Shown here in pieces: positions 41,025-43,756 of a stretch of DNA of 43,756 nt (its first letter is position 1; every line of letters starts with the position of its first letter). The notes under the pieces were generated by a model that made no database searches, was not told the DNA's origin, and saw only the letters and a list, made by a program, of their open reading frames with translations. Origin of the DNA: Candidatus Coprenecus merdigallinarum (GTDB lineage Bacteria; Bacteroidota; Bacteroidia; Bacteroidales; UBA932); the NCBI GenBank assembly GCA_018712545.1, contig DVGV01000084.1, positions 1 through 43,756 on the forward strand. Direction: 5' to 3'. Both the position numbers and the translations under genes were made by a program.

Positions 41025-43358
41025 ATGCAGAAGTCATTTGCAAATAAAATCAGTATCTACGTCATCCTGCTGACGGCGCTTCTGTTCATCCTCACCTCCC
41101 TGACAGTGTACAGACTCAGCTACAGCCTGGTGCAGAAGGAAGCCGTATCCAACGCATACAGCCAGCTCAAGGCCCTGAAGCTGGAGATGGAGAATGTGCT
41201 GAACCCTGTCTCGACCGCCCTGGACAACATTGCTCCCATAGCGGAGAAACTTGCACTCAGCGACGGGGACACCACGGAGTTCCTTAGTCTGATCAGCAGC
41301 ATCCTGACCAACACTCCGCACCTGACAGACATAGCCATTTCCCTCGAGCCGTACCAGTACCGCGGCACACCCCGGTTCACCGCATACGCCATCAAGGCGG
41401 AGGACACCGTGACATCCTTCATGATTCACAGGGAATTCTATGACTACACCTACTACGACTGGTATGTGATTCCGCGCTGCACGGGACGCAGCTACTGGAC
41501 AGACCCGTACATTGACAGAGTCTGGGAGAACCTCTCCCTGTGCTCATACTCCATCCCTCTGAAAGACAAAAACGGACGCTTCCTGGGAGTCATCTGCGCC
41601 AGCATAGAGACAGACTGGATTACCCGCACGATAGACAGCATCAAGCTCTACGAGCATTCCTACAACTTCGTGCTGGGCAAGGCCGCCAGCTTCATCGTGC
41701 ACCCTGATCCAGAATTCATAATAAATGAGACCATCTTCACCCAGGCCCTCCTCACCGGCAACAGTACTCTGGAAAAGACCGGGCGGAGAATGATAAGCGG
41801 AGAGACCGGCATGGAGAGAATAACCATCGGCGGAAAGCCTTCTATGATATTCTTCACCCCCGTCGAATCCAACGACTGGAGCATTGCCACGGTCTGCCCG
41901 GAGAGCGATATATTCTCCGGCGTATACCGGATATCCCGGACCATGGCCGTCATCGCAGTACTCACCATTATCATCATGGCCCTGGTCGTCGGCATGACCA
42001 TACGCAAGGCCACCGGCCCCCTGACCCTACTGGCCGGTGCCGCTGACAAAATATCCGAGGGAGACTTCAACTCCCCCCTCCCGCCCCTGTCGGGAGACGA
42101 CGAGGTAGGGCGCCTGTGCAGGTCATTCTCATCCATGCAGTATTCCCTGTCCTCCTATATGGAACGGCTCCAGCGCACGACTGCCGCCAAAGAGCGCATA
42201 GAGAGCGAGCTGAACATCGCGCGCGAGATCCAGATGGGCATGGTTCCCAAGATATTCCCGCCCTTCCCCGAGAGGGATGACGTGGATATCTACGCCATTC
42301 TCAACCCGGCCAGGGAAATAGGCGGCGACCTGTACGATTTCTTCATATCCGGAAACCGCCTGTATTTCGCCATAGGGGACGTCTCGGGCAAAGGCGTGCC
42401 GGCATCCCTGCTCATGGCCGTCACGTGCAGCCATTTCCGTTCCGTCTCCGCGACGGCCGAGGATCCGGGGGAAATAGTAACGGCCATCAACACCGCCATC
42501 TCGGAGACCAATGAGGCCAATATGTTCGTAACCTTCTTCACCGGCATATTGGACCTGAGGACAGGAAGCGTCACCTACTGCAACGCGGGGCACAATCCTC
42601 CCCTTATCCTCAACCCTGACGGCACTGTCACCCGGCTCAGTCCCGAGCCCAACCTGCCGATGGGATTCTTCGAGAGCTACAGATATACCGACGGCACATT
42701 CTCCCTCACCCCTGGAGCAGTACTCCTGATGTATACCGACGGCCTGACCGAAGCCGAGAACTCCTCCAGGGAGCTGTACGGCAATGACCGGCTGGAAGCA
42801 TCGCTGCGGAGGCAGAAGGGCAGGAACGCCAAGGATATAGTGGACGGGATCTATGAAGACGCCGAGCTCCACGTAGCCGGTGCCGTCCAGAGCGACGACA
42901 TGACTTTGCTCTGCATCAGATTCAACGGCAGCGCCGACAGCGGGCGGACCAGCATACTGACCATCCACAACCAGGTGTCAGAGCTGACGGCACTCGCTGA
43001 CTTTGTCTCGCAGACATGTTCCGGCGCCGGAGTGGACGATACCCTCACGATGAGCATCAACCTGGCCCTGGAAGAGGCTGTCTCAAACGTCATATTCTAT
43101 GCCTACCCCAAAGGAGAGACCGACCACAACATAACGGTAAAGTGCACCGTGACGGAAGATGCGCTCATCTATACCATCTTCGACCGCGGAATACCGTTCG
43201 ACCCCACGTCCAGGGCTGACGCGGACGTGACCCTCAGCGCAGAGGAACGGAAAATCGGAGGTCTGGGCATTTTCCTGGTCAGGCAGATCATGGACAAGAC
43301 AGAATACCAGCGCCGCGGCAACGAGAACATCCTCACTTTGACAAAATATATTAAATAA
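41025..43358 (+). CDS. Cache-HAMP receptor with PP2C (SpoIIE) phosphatase and HATPase (RsbW-like) domains
   Basis: The product has 777 residues. A membrane helix (about 9-30) is followed by a periplasmic double-Cache-like domain (about 35-300, with YYDWYVIPRC, SYWTDPYIDR and SIPLKDKNGRFLGVICASIETDW), a second helix (about 305-325) and a HAMP region (about 326-380). A PP2C/SpoIIE phosphatase (about 410-610) carries metal ligands in GGDLYDFF (Asp435) and GDVSGKG (Asp452), plus NAGHNPPL and MYTDGLTEA. The C terminus (about 640-777) is a HATPase of the anti-sigma kinase type, with NLALEEAVSNVIFYAYP (Asn688) and GGLGIFLVRQIMD. One protein thus joins the phosphatase and kinase of a partner switch. 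The STAS gene follows 15 bases later. Confidence 0.92.
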   Translation: MQKSFANKISIYVILLTALLFILTSLTVYRLSYSLVQKEAVSNAYSQLKALKLEMENVLNPVSTALDNIAPIAEKLALSDGDTTEFLSLISSILTNTPHLTDIAISLEPYQYRGTPRFTAYAIKAEDTVTSFMIHREFYDYTYYDWYVIPRCTGRSYWTDPYIDRVWENLSLCSYSIPLKDKNGRFLGVICASIETDWITRTIDSIKLYEHSYNFVLGKAASFIVHPDPEFIINETIFTQALLTGNSTLEKTGRRMISGETGMERITIGGKPSMIFFTPVESNDWSIATVCPESDIFSGVYRISRTMAVIAVLTIIIMALVVGMTIRKATGPLTLLAGAADKISEGDFNSPLPPLSGDDEVGRLCRSFSSMQYSLSSYMERLQRTTAAKERIESELNIAREIQMGMVPKIFPPFPERDDVDIYAILNPAREIGGDLYDFFISGNRLYFAIGDVSGKGVPASLLMAVTCSHFRSVSATAEDPGEIVTAINTAISETNEANMFVTFFTGILDLRTGSVTYCNAGHNPPLILNPDGTVTRLSPEPNLPMGFFESYRYTDGTFSLTPGAVLLMYTDGLTEAENSSRELYGNDRLEASLRRQKGRNAKDIVDGIYEDAELHVAGAVQSDDMTLLCIRFNGSADSGRTSILTIHNQVSELTALADFVSQTCSGAGVDDTLTMSINLALEEAVSNVIFYAYPKGETDHNITVKCTVTEDALIYTIFDRGIPFDPTSRADADVTLSAEERKIGGLGIFLVRQIMDKTEYQRRGNENILTLTKYIK

Positions 43359-43373
43359 ATAACGCGTAACGAT

Positions 43374-43676
43374 ATGGAACTGAACATCAAAACGGAAAAT
43401 GGCAAGACACTGGCAAGTGTATCAGGAAGACTGGACACGGCCACATCTGACGAGTTCGAGAAGAAAATGGCCCCCCTCCTGGAAGGAGGGAATCCGGACA
43501 TCGAGATTGACTGCGCTGATCTGGAGTATATCAGCAGTTCCGGGCTGAGACTTTTCCTCACAATCCAGAAAAGTGTGAACGCAAGAGGAGGAAAGCTGGC
43601 GGTCACCAACATGAAGAAGCAGATCAAGGATATCTTCGACATGACCGGATTCTCCCGTATCATGACCATCATCTAA
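43374..43676 (+). CDS. STAS-domain anti-sigma-factor antagonist-like protein
   Basis: The product has 100 residues forming a single STAS domain. The conserved phosphorylation loop is present as YISSSGLRLFL, with Ser56 at the position of the phosphorylated serine of SpoIIAA. It is the natural target of the upstream HATPase (kinase) and PP2C (phosphatase) domains. Its downstream partner is not visible: no anti-sigma or sigma factor gene lies nearby. The gene is third in an operon starting at 40053. Its 3' end overlaps the convergent ispD gene by eight bases. Confidence 0.93.
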   Translation: MELNIKTENGKTLASVSGRLDTATSDEFEKKMAPLLEGGNPDIEIDCADLEYISSSGLRLFLTIQKSVNARGGKLAVTNMKKQIKDIFDMTGFSRIMTII

Positions 43677-43756
43677 GCACTCCAGAATCCAGGACTGCCC
43701 TGGCGAGAGCCATGTCCTCAGGAGTCGTCAACTTGATATTGAAGCGGCTGCCCTCA
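43669..43756 (-). CDS. ispD: 2-C-methyl-D-erythritol 4-phosphate cytidylyltransferase, C-terminal part (rest outside window)
   Basis: On the minus strand the edge of the window encodes EGSRFNIKLTTPEDMALARAVLDSGVLR and a TGA at 43671-43669. The string NIKLTTPEDMALAR is the conserved C-terminal end of IspD, an enzyme of the non-mevalonate isoprenoid pathway. The stop overlaps the end of the convergent STAS gene by eight bases. Only 28 residues are visible, so the call rests on this motif. Confidence 0.8.
   Translation of the reverse strand, partial: EGSRFNIKLTTPEDMALARAVLDSGVLR

Overview
The window looks like chromosomal DNA from a GC-rich member of the Bacteroidales (Bacteroidota). The evidence is a complete Sus-type starch locus (SusC/SusD pair, SusE/F-like lipoprotein, GH13 and GH97 enzymes), many lipoproteins with Bacteroidota-style lipoboxes, a DPE2-like GH77, A/T-rich leaders without clear Shine-Dalgarno sequences, and promoter boxes of the TAnnTTTG type. 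A Rikenellaceae/Alistipes-like or uncultured Bacteroidales lineage would fit the base composition, but this is a guess. No tRNA, rRNA, insertion sequence, phage or CRISPR-Cas gene was seen.

Layout. (1) 1-5026, plus strand: the 3' end of an AmpG-like MFS transporter, a CPA2 cation/proton antiporter with a UspA-like tail, a periplasmic NamZ-type exo-N-acetylmuramidase and an ATGA-coupled lipoprotein of unknown function. This suggests peptidoglycan turnover. (2) 5118-21312, minus strand: a nine-gene starch operon read as MFS maltose-type transporter, susC, susD, susE/F-like, susG-like GH13 with an internal insert, a small unknown lipoprotein, GH97 (susB), a GH13 lipoprotein and a periplasmic GH13 (susA). 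A terminator-like hairpin lies between the susE/F-like and susG-like genes, and an unusual 39-bp-periodic palindrome array lies before susA. (3) 21473-23666: a LytTR response regulator diverging from the starch operon, with a convergent LytS-type kinase and a small membrane protein. No SusR-type regulator is present, so this pair is the likely local regulator. (4) 23728-31274, plus strand: a cytoplasmic GH77 glucanotransferase coupled to an SDF-family symporter, two related lipoproteins, and radA. (5) 31271-35676: a beta-lactamase-fold hydrolase, then convergent topA and an Lrp/AsnC regulator. (6) 35763-40042: a cell-wall block of PBP1A, D-Ala-D-Ala ligase and PrmC. (7) 40053-43676: a signalling operon with a periplasmic NMT1/ThiY-like binding protein that has no transporter partners, a Cache-HAMP-PP2C-HATPase receptor and a STAS protein. 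The 3' end of ispD converges on it at the right edge.

How the genes work together. Starch would be bound at the surface by SusD and the SusE/F-like protein and cut by the lipoprotein amylases. SusC would import the oligosaccharides, SusA, SusB and possibly the second GH13 would degrade them in the periplasm, the MFS protein would take products into the cytoplasm, and the GH77 would disproportionate them. The most unusual features are the 39-bp-periodic palindrome arrays, the orphan binding-protein/partner-switch operon, the LytTR control of a Sus locus, the hairpin within the sus operon, and promoter boxes that abut start codons (predicted leaderless mRNAs).
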